5,056 nucleotides of DNA from Acidimicrobiia bacterium (GTDB lineage Bacteria > Actinomycetota > Acidimicrobiia > Acidimicrobiales > SZUA-35): the NCBI GenBank assembly GCA_029857855.1, contig JAOUGG010000284.1, forward strand, positions 1-5,056. Direction: 5' to 3'. The notes beneath the pieces were generated by a model that saw only the letters and a program-made list of their open reading frames with translations, ran no database searches and was not told the DNA's origin. Of this stretch, positions 1-5,056 are shown piece by piece. Every line of letters starts with the position of its first letter. Position 1 is the stretch's first letter. A program made the position numbers and the translations under genes.

Positions 1-922
1 TGACGCCCTGCAGCCCGGCTTCCGGCTTGATGAGAACCCGGTGGGCCATGACCGAGTTGGCCACCGCCTTGATGTCATCGTCGGTCACGTAGATCCGCCC
101 CTGGGAGGCGGCACGGGCACGGGCGACTCGCTGGAGGCTGAGCGTGCCCCGCGGCGAGAGGCCGAGGGCCACCGCCTGATGCCGGCGACTGGCGTCGGCC
201 AGGTCGATGAGATAGTTGCGAAGCTCCGGCGCGATCTGGACGGCGGTGACCATGCGGGTCATCGTCGTGATGTCCTGCAGGCTGGCCACGGGCCGGAGCC
301 GGTTGACCACACCGTCGACCTCGTGGGTCTGGAGCATCTGCAGCTCGTCCGAGCGGGCCGGATAGCCGACGGAGATCTTCATCTGGAAGCGGTCGAGTTG
401 GGCCTCGGGCAGGGGATAGGTGCCTTCCTGCTCGATCGGGTTCTGCGTGGCCACCACCATGAAGGGGGAGCTCAGGGTGTGCGTGACACCGTCGACCGTG
501 ACCTGCGACTCGGCCATCGCCTCGAGAAGTGCGGACTGGGTCTTCGGTGACGCCCGGTTGATCTCGTCGGCCAGCACCAGCTCGGTGAAGATCGGGCCCG
601 GCCGGAACTCGAACGACGAGGAGTTGCGATTCCACACGTTCACACCGGTGACGTCGGCCGGAAGCAGATCGGGCGTGAACTGGATACGGCCGATCTTCGC
701 GCCGACCGACGCGGCCAGCGCCTTGGCCAGCAGGGTCTTGCCGACGCCGGGGACGTCCTCGACGAGGATATGGCCGCCCGACATCAGACAGAGCAGGGTC
801 TGCTCGACGACCTGCTGCTTGCCGCGGATGACCTGTTGGATGTTGTCGCGGATGGTGGTGAAGGCCGATGCGAACTGATGAGCTCGGGTTTCGTCGAACA
901 GTGCGGCCTCAGTTGTGCTCAC
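1..922 (-). CDS. moxR: MoxR-family AAA+ ATPase (C-terminus cut by window edge)
   Basis: The MoxR branch of AAA+ ATPases uses ATP hydrolysis for chaperone-like assembly or activation of partner proteins, usually with VWA-domain proteins encoded alongside. From the GTG at 922-920 the window shows 307 residues with no stop. Visible motifs are Walker A VPGVGKT (residues 57-63), Walker B LVLADEINRASPKTQ (114-128), sensor 1 VVATQNPIEQEGTYPLPEAQ (155-174) with the following LDRF arginine (175-178), and the sensor-2 segment LGLSPRGTLSLQR (252-264). Family members are about 320-350 residues, so only a short C-terminal piece should be missing. The GTG start is chosen because GGAGGA (936-931) lies 8 bases upstream and the N-terminus then has the usual length. 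The preceding gene ends 139 bases upstream, so moxR may have its own promoter. Substrate and partners cannot be told from this window. Confidence 0.95.
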   Translation of the reverse strand, partial: MSTTEAALFDETRAHQFASAFTTIRDNIQQVIRGKQQVVEQTLLCLMSGGHILVEDVPGVGKTLLAKALAASVGAKIGRIQFTPDLLPADVTGVNVWNRNSSSFEFRPGPIFTELVLADEINRASPKTQSALLEAMAESQVTVDGVTHTLSSPFMVVATQNPIEQEGTYPLPEAQLDRFQMKISVGYPARSDELQMLQTHEVDGVVNRLRPVASLQDITTMTRMVTAVQIAPELRNYLIDLADASRRHQAVALGLSPRGTLSLQRVARARAASQGRIYVTDDDIKAVANSVMAHRVLIKPEAGLQGV

Positions 923-930
923 TGACAGGT

Positions 931-936
931 TCCTCC
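931..936 (-). promoter_or_regulatory. Shine-Dalgarno site of the MoxR gene
   Basis: GGAGGA on the minus strand lies 8 bases before the GTG at 922. It fixes that GTG as the start, and it is the only well-spaced ribosome site I see at a gene start in this window. Confidence 0.8.
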
Positions 937-1000
937 GGGAAAATTTGCCTAACACCTGAGGTTATCGGCCCATAGGCGCGATAGGGAATCGGGATTGGCA

Positions 1001-1028
1001 AGACTAGACGCTTATCACCGGCTGGAAA
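1001..1028 (-). promoter_or_regulatory. weak candidate promoter for the MoxR gene
   Basis: On the minus strand TTTCCA (1028-1023) and TAGTCT (1006-1001) are separated by 16 bases. They resemble -35 and -10 boxes, the latter fitting the actinobacterial TANNNT form. Transcription would begin near 994 and give a leader of about 70 bases before the GTG at 922. The match is weak. The support is its place in the 139-base gap and the distance to moxR. The rest of the gap (1061-923) holds no convincing terminator and no ORF I would support. Confidence 0.25.
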
Positions 1029-1061
1029 CGTCGGGGCGGAGCGGGCTGGGCGGTTGTGCGG

Positions 1062-1337
1062 TCAGCCGGGCCAGGCTCGGCGCCATTCGAGCCACAACAC
1101 GAGGTCGTCGGGGGCGATGCCGCCATCCACGCCCGAACCGTCGCCGCCGTACGCGGTCACCAGGCGAAACCGCAGCCAGTCGGCGTCGGGAAGGGGGAGG
1201 AACGGGCGGCTCCGCCACCAGCGGTTCGGTACGAGGGAGCGGTAGGAGCCGATGGCGGTCGACCACAGATCGGGTCGGCTTCGCAGGGCGACCGCGGCAC
1301 GGAACATGATCCGTAGCTCGGCGATCGCATGTGTCAC
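1062..1337 (-). CDS. conserved small protein of unknown function, coupled to the acyl-CoA dehydrogenase
   Basis: A 91-residue protein with no function I can name. It has an arginine- and tryptophan-rich centre, VPNRWWRSRPFLPLPDADWL (about residues 36-55), followed by RFRLVTAYGG and an acidic/tryptophan tail DDLVLWLEWRRAWPG. It shows no signal peptide, membrane segment or metal-binding motif. I recall short actinobacterial hypothetical proteins with the same WWR..PFLPLPD...RFRL.TAYG pattern, but cannot confirm this by search. The GTG at 1337 is preferred because it overlaps the dehydrogenase stop as GTGA (1337-1334) and has GGAAGGA 9 bases upstream. Another in-frame GTG at 1355 would add six residues but has a poorer ribosome site. 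The overlap implies translation coupled to the dehydrogenase. The opposite strand and the other frames carry only GC-rich shadow ORFs. Confidence 0.75.
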   Translation of the reverse strand: MTHAIAELRIMFRAAVALRSRPDLWSTAIGSYRSLVPNRWWRSRPFLPLPDADWLRFRLVTAYGGDGSGVDGGIAPDDLVLWLEWRRAWPG

Positions 1338-2581
1338 TTCGGGATGTCCTTCCACGGTCCCCGGTCGGCTCTCGGCTCCTTCGGCAGGCCGAGCACCATT
1401 TCACCGATGATGTTGCGCTGCACCTGGCTCGTGCCGGCGTAGATGGTGCCCGCCCTCGCGTTGAGGAAGGTGCCGATCCAGGAGCCGGAGTCGTTGGGGG
1501 CCCCGGGTCCGTCGGTCGAGAACGCGCTGGAGGGAAACTTGCCCTCGATGTGCAGCGCGTCGGCTCCCAGGATGTCGACGGCCAGTTCGGTGACGATGCG
1601 ATGGTATTCCGACCAGTACAGCTTGAAGATCGAGGCGTCGGCGCCCGGATGTTCGCCCGAGAGGAAGCGGGTGAGGGTCCGCATCCCGATGTAGCGCATG
1701 ATCTCGACCTTCGAGTAGCACCACGCCAGGCGTTGGCGGATCAGCGGATCGGTGTTGCGGCCACGGTCCTTGGCCAGCTGGAACAATCGGTCGATCTCGG
1801 TGGCGAAGGCCACGGGATTCGTGGCCGCGGCCTCGCCCCGCTCGTAGCCGAGGAGGGTCATGGCCACCGCCCACCCGCCGTTGACCTCTCCGACGACGTT
1901 CTCCCGTGCGGTGCGGGCCTCGGTGAAGAAGACCTCGTTGAACTCCGACTCACCGGAGATCATTTTGATCGGTCGGACCTCGACACCCGGCTGGTCCATC
2001 GGACACAACAGGAAGGTGATGCCCCGGTGCTTGACCTCATCGGCGTTGGTTCGGGTCAGGACGAAGATCCAGTTGGCCAGGTGGCCGGCCGATGTCCAGA
2101 TCTTCTGACCGTTGATGACCCACTCGTCTCCGTCGAGCTCCGCCCGGCAGCCGAGGTTGCCGAGGTCGGATCCGGCGTTGGGTTCCGAGTAGCCCTGGCA
2201 CCATAGGTCCTCGCCCGAGATGATGCGGGGAAGAAAGTGCTTCTTCTGATCCTCGGTGCCCCACTGGATGATCGTGTTGCCAACCATCTGGATGCCGAAC
2301 ACGTCGTTCGGTCCGCCGGTCGGGACTCCGGCCTTCTGGAACTCCTCGGCCATCACGACCGATTCGAGCGCGGACAGGCCGGCTCCGCCATACTCGGTCG
2401 GCCAGGTCGGGGCCAAGAGCTGATTGTCTCGCAGCGTCTCCCGCCACTTGGTGGTGAAGGCGTGGGCGTCATCGGCGTTCAGTGCGCCGATACCGGTCCA
2501 ATCGGGTGGGAGGTGTTCGTCGAGGAACTCGCGGATCCTGGTTCGGAACGTATCGGCGTCGGAGGAGAATTCGGGCTGCAC
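1334..2581 (-). CDS. acyl-CoA dehydrogenase (FadE-like flavoprotein)
   Basis: A complete 415-residue acyl-CoA dehydrogenase, which oxidises an acyl-CoA thioester to the trans-2-enoyl-CoA using bound FAD and passes electrons to electron-transfer flavoprotein. The N-terminal helical domain is residues 1-120. The FAD/substrate motif CQGYSEPNAGSDLGNL is at 128-143 and WTSAGHLANWIFVLTR at 162-177. The C-terminal helical domain includes GTIYAGTSQVQRNIIGEMVL (378-397). The MCAD-type catalytic position (YEGT) is YAGT here, with Ala382. A glutamate is instead present in LLGYERG (E247), the helix-G position used by isovaleryl-CoA and long-chain dehydrogenases and by several actinobacterial FadE/ChsE enzymes. 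The substrate could be branched, aromatic or sterol-derived, but is not determined. The GTG at 2581 gives the expected N-terminus. Its GGAGG lies only 1 base away, so translation may be leaderless. The stop overlaps the next gene. Confidence 0.95.
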   Translation of the reverse strand: MQPEFSSDADTFRTRIREFLDEHLPPDWTGIGALNADDAHAFTTKWRETLRDNQLLAPTWPTEYGGAGLSALESVVMAEEFQKAGVPTGGPNDVFGIQMVGNTIIQWGTEDQKKHFLPRIISGEDLWCQGYSEPNAGSDLGNLGCRAELDGDEWVINGQKIWTSAGHLANWIFVLTRTNADEVKHRGITFLLCPMDQPGVEVRPIKMISGESEFNEVFFTEARTARENVVGEVNGGWAVAMTLLGYERGEAAATNPVAFATEIDRLFQLAKDRGRNTDPLIRQRLAWCYSKVEIMRYIGMRTLTRFLSGEHPGADASIFKLYWSEYHRIVTELAVDILGADALHIEGKFPSSAFSTDGPGAPNDSGSWIGTFLNARAGTIYAGTSQVQRNIIGEMVLGLPKEPRADRGPWKDIPK

Positions 2582-2588
2582 GCCTCCG

Positions 2589-2618
2589 ACACTACCGCCG
2601 CCGGTCGTTCAGGGTGAA
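2589..2618 (-). promoter_or_regulatory. candidate leaderless promoter of the acyl-CoA dehydrogenase
   Basis: On the minus strand TTCACC (2618-2613) and TAGTGT (2594-2589) are spaced by 18 bases and resemble -35 and actinobacterial TANNNT -10 boxes. The -10 ends 7 bases before the GTG at 2581, so transcription would start at or next to that codon. This fits the absence of a usefully spaced ribosome site there. The box matches are moderate, and the assignment rests on the geometry. Confidence 0.4.
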
Positions 2619-2628
2619 GCTGAACGAC
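2604..2628. repeat. perfect 9-bp inverted repeat, candidate operator
   Basis: GTCGTTCAG (2604-2612) and CTGAACGAC (2620-2628) are exact inverted copies around a 7-base spacer. On the plus strand the stem extends three more pairs outward (2601-2631), one of them G-T. The spacer contains the putative -35 box of the dehydrogenase promoter, so a dimeric repressor bound here would block RNA polymerase. TetR-type repressors often control acyl-CoA dehydrogenase genes this way, but no regulator gene is present in the window. There is no T-run on either strand, which argues against an intrinsic terminator. Confidence 0.45.
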
Positions 2629-2683
2629 TGGTGGGTCGGCAATGGCAGGGCTGGATGCCCGCACACCGGGCGGCGACGCCCCG

Positions 2684-2729
2684 TCCGACTGCCGTCCGGC
2701 GGATATTCAGTTTTCAAGGAGCAGTCGGA
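2684..2729. repeat. second intergenic 9-bp inverted repeat
   Basis: TCCGACTGC (2684-2692) is matched exactly in inverted orientation by GCAGTCGGA (2721-2729), with 28 bases between the arms. The spacer contains an AT-rich patch around 2701-2718 that stands out from its GC-rich surroundings. It lies between the end of the DUF222 remnant (2742) and the dehydrogenase start. It could be a second regulator site, a stem-loop that ends upstream transcription, or chance. Apart from this repeat and the one at 2604-2628, the gap 2582-2741 holds nothing I recognise. Confidence 0.3.
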
Positions 2730-2741
2730 GGATTGATTCGG

Positions 2742-3560
2742 TCACGGCGCCATTGCCGCAACCGGATTTCTCCGCATCGGGGAAGGCGTTGCCCGCCGGT
2801 CGGGCCAGGTGGTGGCGTGGAGGCGACCATCGGGTGTACAGATGGCGAGCCGGCGGGTGTCGGCATGGAGTTCCACGGACCAGCTGCCCTCGTGCACGTC
2901 GTGGTGATGGCGACGACACAACGGGATCAGATTGCACAGATCGGTCGGGCCACCGTGTTCCCACTCGTGAATGTGGTGGAGCTGGCACCATGACACCGGG
3001 CGGTCACACCCGTGCCAGGCGCAGGTTCGGTAGGTCGCTCGGACAGCCTGCCATTGGGCGTCGGTGGCGGTTCGATATCGGCGACCGACGTCGACCGCGG
3101 CTGAACGTCTCCCAATCGACGACCACACTGATATGAGGGCGACCGGATCGGCTGCGCTGCCGGCCGGTCAACAGCCCGAAGGCCGCATCTGCGGCCAGGC
3201 GGCTGTCTTTCGTAACGCCGCCTTCGTTGGCCATGCGGGTGAGCTCGACTTCGACCGATCCGATTATCGCCTCGTATCGTTCCGGGTCGAACTCGCCGTG
3301 GACATGGCCCATCCCCGCTCGCTCGTCGAACCAATGCTTCCACGACGACCGGGCCTGCCGCAGTTTCGTGTCGCCCAAGCCGGAATCACCATGAACCCGT
3401 TCCGCCTCCCGGCGAATCTGCTTGGCAAACACGTCGACAGGTAGCGAGGAGGCAGCGTCGATCAGCTCAGGAGTATCCATCAGCAGCAGCTCGTCATCGG
3501 ACAACCCCGTGATCGCTGCCGAGATCGCGGGGACCAGGGCACCTGGCCCGATGGTGCCAT
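2742..3560 (-). pseudogene. broken DUF222/HNH endonuclease (13E12-type), truncated and frameshifted
   Basis: Two minus-strand frames carry consecutive pieces of one DUF222-HNH protein. The first (about 3560-3100) reads through SSLPVDVFAKQIRREAERVH, FDERAGMGHVHGEFDPERYE and LTGRQRSRSGRPHISVVVDW, ending near WETFS. The second (about 3098-2742) begins at VDVGRRYRTATDAQWQ and contains the HNH zinc module: CAWHGC (3023-3006), WCQLHHIHEWEHGG (2990-2949) and LCNLIPLCRRHHHDVHEG (2937-2884). In intact family members some 40 residues normally separate WETF from DVGRR. Those are missing here and the frame changes, which implies a deletion of 3n+2 bases near 3100. The usual N-terminal DUF222 part (roughly 150 residues or more) is also absent; recognisable sequence begins only about 90 bases after the preceding gene. 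No good start or ribosome site serves either piece. The missing segment is judged from memory of the family, not from an alignment. Confidence 0.8.
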
Positions 3561-3589
3561 GGTTCTCGTGCCGATGCTGCGAGCGCGGA

Positions 3590-3608
3590 TGCGGGCCACG
3601 AACCCGCA
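3590..3608 (-). terminator. small hairpin after the HNH gene, possible terminator
   Basis: TGCGGG and CCCGCA form a perfect 6-bp stem with a 7-base loop, starting about 40 bases after the stop of the HNH gene. There is no T-run on the minus strand, so this is a U-less stem-loop at best. Short GC stems are common in such DNA and this could be chance. Confidence 0.2.
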
Positions 3609-3647
3609 CCTCGATCAACGGATCGTCGACGCCGTAGCGCCGGACCC

Positions 3648-4148
3648 TCAGGCCGCCTGCTGGGACAGGTAGGGGGTCCACGACTCCGGTACGGTGCCGG
3701 CCGCCACCTTGACCCACACGTACTGGGTTGGCACCGTCGGCCGGGACTGCAGTTTCAGCGAGCAGTCCTTCAGGAGCCGGTCGCCCTTGTAGGTGTTGCA
3801 TCGCCGGCAGCACGCCACCACGTTGTCCCAGGAGTGCGGTCCGCCTTTCGACCGGGGAATGACGTGGTCGATGCTCTCGGCTGAGCGACCGCAGTACTGG
3901 CAGCGGCCGCTATCGCGGGCGAAGACGGCCCGGCGGCTCAGCGGTGCGGTTCGTTTGTACGGCACCTTGACGTAGTAGCGAAGGCGCACCACGGAGGGAA
4001 CCACCATGTTGAGCGCGGCCGACGACCAGACATCACCGGATTCGGCGAGCACGTCGACCTTCTCGCTCAGCGCCAGGATGAGGGCGCGACGACAGGACAC
4101 CACGCCGATCGGTTCATACGATGCATTCAAGACCAGGGCCCGACCCAT
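3648..4148 (-). CDS. HNH endonuclease family protein (CxxC-DH-N-CxxC type)
   Basis: An intact 166-residue protein of the HNH nuclease superfamily, which folds a zinc-stabilised beta-beta-alpha-metal active site and cuts DNA. The N-terminus ALVLNASYEPIGVVSCRRAL (residues 4-23) is typical of a family widespread in actinobacteria. The nuclease module is at about residues 80-125: CQYC (83-86), IDHVIPRSKGG (93-103) with the catalytic D94-H95 pair, WDN (107-109) with N109, and CCRRC (113-117), so all key residues are present. The ATG at 4148 is chosen because the family starts MxRALVLNASYEP. An upstream TTG at 4181 would add 11 atypical residues. No ribosome site precedes the ATG, but a -10-like box ends 6 bases before it. 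The biological role of the family is not settled; a housekeeping function is as likely as defence. It is followed by the remnant of a different HNH family. Confidence 0.9.
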   Translation of the reverse strand: MGRALVLNASYEPIGVVSCRRALILALSEKVDVLAESGDVWSSAALNMVVPSVVRLRYYVKVPYKRTAPLSRRAVFARDSGRCQYCGRSAESIDHVIPRSKGGPHSWDNVVACCRRCNTYKGDRLLKDCSLKLQSRPTVPTQYVWVKVAAGTVPESWTPYLSQQAA

Positions 4149-4154
4149 CGCACC

Positions 4155-4181
4155 ACAGTAACGCACCGTCCTGTTGGCCAA
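4155..4181 (-). promoter_or_regulatory. candidate leaderless promoter of the HNH gene
   Basis: On the minus strand TACTGT (4160-4155) fits the actinobacterial TANNNT -10 form and ends exactly 6 bases before the ATG at 4148, so transcription would begin at the A of the start codon. A partial -35, TTGGCC (4181-4176), lies 15 bases further up, a short spacing. No Shine-Dalgarno sequence precedes the ATG, which agrees with a leaderless mRNA. The remaining gap up to the previous stop (4222) contains only an imperfect 10-base tandem repeat at its upstream end. Confidence 0.45.
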
Positions 4182-4221
4182 GAACGCAATATCGGAAATG
4201 TGATCTGGTGTTCACCTCGAT

Positions 4222-5056
4222 TCACTTCGATCCTTGACCGGGCCAATCCGGTCGACCGTCGTCGGCAACGACCGGAAGAGACCGAAGGAACGCTTCGACG
4301 ACCGTGTCCAGTTCCATTCGGAAGGGTGGATCGTTCGGCCCGAACCCGGCGCGCACATCGGCCGCGGCATGGGGCGGCGCGCCAAGCGAGCGCCGGTCGA
4401 TGGGCTGATCACCGGCTGAGGCGAAGGCCTCGTCGACCAGGGCGTCGATCTCCTCGGGATCCCAGACGGCGACAAGCAATGACTGCAGTCTCGTCCAGTG
4501 TCTCGTGCGGCGCTGGGAGATGCCGACGACCTTGCGGCCTCGATGGAGCACCTCGCCGTGGCCGACGCCGGCGAAACAGAAGAACGGTCGCCCGGCTGCG
4601 CGTCGGCCCGGCGGCGGTTCCGCGATGCGAAGCTCCCGGCCGTCGATGTCGGGACTTGTGAGGTGAGGGCGGAGGGCGTCGAGCCAAGCACGACCCAACC
4701 AGTGAAAAGCCAGGCCGACGTCGTCGTTGTGCAAGGGGGAGAGGTGGGGAACGATTGCGTCGATCCACACGTCGCCGGGCCGGGTGATCACAAGGCCGCC
4801 CCCTGATCGACGGCGGCATACCTCAACCCGGGCGCCGGGGATGTGCTGTTCGCCGTCGAATCCGTCCGGCACCTGGGTGCTGCCGAAGATGACCGCCGGC
4901 TCATCGACGCCATGGATCCAGACCTCGTGGCCCGTGCCGGGGTCGGGGTCACGGTCGTGGAATCGACGGGCCGAACCGGTTGAACGCCGGATCGTCCATC
5001 CTCGGTGGCTCCCGGCGGGGCGTTGCGGGAATCCTCCGGTGTCGGCCGTTCCGACG
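4222..5056 (-). CDS. lipoate-protein ligase A-like enzyme (5' end beyond window)
   Basis: A member of the biotin/lipoate A/B ligase fold, expected to attach lipoyl or octanoyl groups to a lysine of lipoyl-domain proteins such as GcvH or 2-oxoacid dehydrogenase E2 subunits. The frame is open from the window edge, giving 277 visible residues. WTIRRSTGSARRFHDRDPDP (20-39) and VWIHGVDEPAVIFGSTQ (45-61) form the first strand region. CRRRSGGGLVITRPGDVWID (80-99) is the lipoyl-AMP binding loop, where the usual His-Asp after SGGG is replaced. FFCFAGVGHGEV (158-169) and GRKVVGISQRRTR (173-185) follow, with K175 at the expected catalytic lysine. A GTG at 4872 is in frame but would remove the first two motifs, so it is not the start. 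The protein ends in a polar tail. Whether it is a ligase or an acyltransferase cannot be decided, and the Cys of LipM-type octanoyltransferases is not evident. The next gene starts 73 bases downstream. Confidence 0.85.
   Translation of the reverse strand, partial: VGTADTGGFPQRPAGSHRGWTIRRSTGSARRFHDRDPDPGTGHEVWIHGVDEPAVIFGSTQVPDGFDGEQHIPGARVEVCRRRSGGGLVITRPGDVWIDAIVPHLSPLHNDDVGLAFHWLGRAWLDALRPHLTSPDIDGRELRIAEPPPGRRAAGRPFFCFAGVGHGEVLHRGRKVVGISQRRTRHWTRLQSLLVAVWDPEEIDALVDEAFASAGDQPIDRRSLGAPPHAAADVRAGFGPNDPPFRMELDTVVEAFLRSLPVVADDGRPDWPGQGSK

Noticed and set aside
41..878. Plus-strand ORFs opposite the MoxR gene
   Set aside because: They mirror the MoxR codons and show no family motifs or ribosome sites; the minus strand is unambiguous.
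954..962. Palindrome ACCTGAGGT in the leader of the MoxR gene
   Set aside because: A 9-base odd palindrome is short and alone; there is no second copy or promoter overlap to support a binding site.
1331..2206. Long plus-strand ORF (291 codons) opposite the acyl-CoA dehydrogenase
   Set aside because: Its composition is that of an antisense shadow of GC-rich codons (G, V, D, R and L heavy) with no recognisable domain, while the minus strand carries a clear full-length enzyme.
2657..2671. GCCCG-N5-CGGGC hairpin in the intergenic region
   Set aside because: A 5-bp GC stem is expected by chance in this composition and has no T-run; not listed as a terminator.
2742..3128. The HNH half of the DUF222 remnant as an independent small nuclease gene
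   Set aside because: The frame could start at a GTG (3128), but the first residues are the out-of-frame copy of VVVDWETF, there is no ribosome site, and the homology begins mid-domain. It is better read as the 3' part of a broken gene.
4146..4181. TTG at 4181 as start of the HNH gene
   Set aside because: It adds 11 residues not typical of the family and overlaps the putative promoter; the ATG at 4148 gives the standard N-terminus.
4211..4230. Tandem 10-base repeat TTCACCTCGA / TTCACTTCGA
   Set aside because: Only two copies with one mismatch, and it lies partly in the end of the ligase gene; probably chance.

Overview
High-GC bacterial DNA in which every gene I can support lies on the minus strand. 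Transcription therefore runs from position 5056 down to 1. The GC-rich codons, GTG starts, TANNNT-type -10 boxes placed directly against start codons, and a DUF222/HNH (13E12-type) gene remnant point to an actinomycete. The resemblance I recall for several proteins is to Acidimicrobiia, but that placement is inference, because no search was possible.

Layout in transcription order: (1) 5056-4222, a lipoate-protein ligase A-like enzyme whose start lies beyond the window edge. (2) 4148-3648, an intact small CxxC/HNH endonuclease with a promoter arrangement that suggests a leaderless mRNA. (3) about 3560-2742, the broken remnant of a second, unrelated HNH protein of the DUF222 family, which has lost its N-terminal part and carries an internal deletion with a frameshift. 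(4) 2741-2582, a gene-free stretch holding two perfect 9-bp inverted repeats and a promoter-like element. (5) 2581-1334, an acyl-CoA dehydrogenase whose likely catalytic glutamate is at the helix-G position. (6) 1337-1062, a 91-residue protein of unknown function, joined to the dehydrogenase by a GTGA stop/start overlap. (7) 1061-923, a leader region. (8) 922-1, a MoxR-type AAA+ ATPase cut by the window edge shortly before its C-terminus.

The genes do not form one pathway. The firmest functional unit is the dehydrogenase plus the small protein, which are translationally coupled. The best candidate for regulation is an inverted repeat (GTCGTTCAG-N7-CTGAACGAC) whose spacer contains the putative -35 box of the dehydrogenase promoter, as expected for a repressor operator. 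MoxR normally sits at the head of a chaperone-like operon with DUF58/VWA genes, but anything of that kind would lie outside the window. I found no mobile element, CRISPR array, tRNA or rRNA, and no clear sign of a wholly new system. The notable items are the decayed DUF222 gene, the operator-like repeat, the moved catalytic residue and the coupled small gene.
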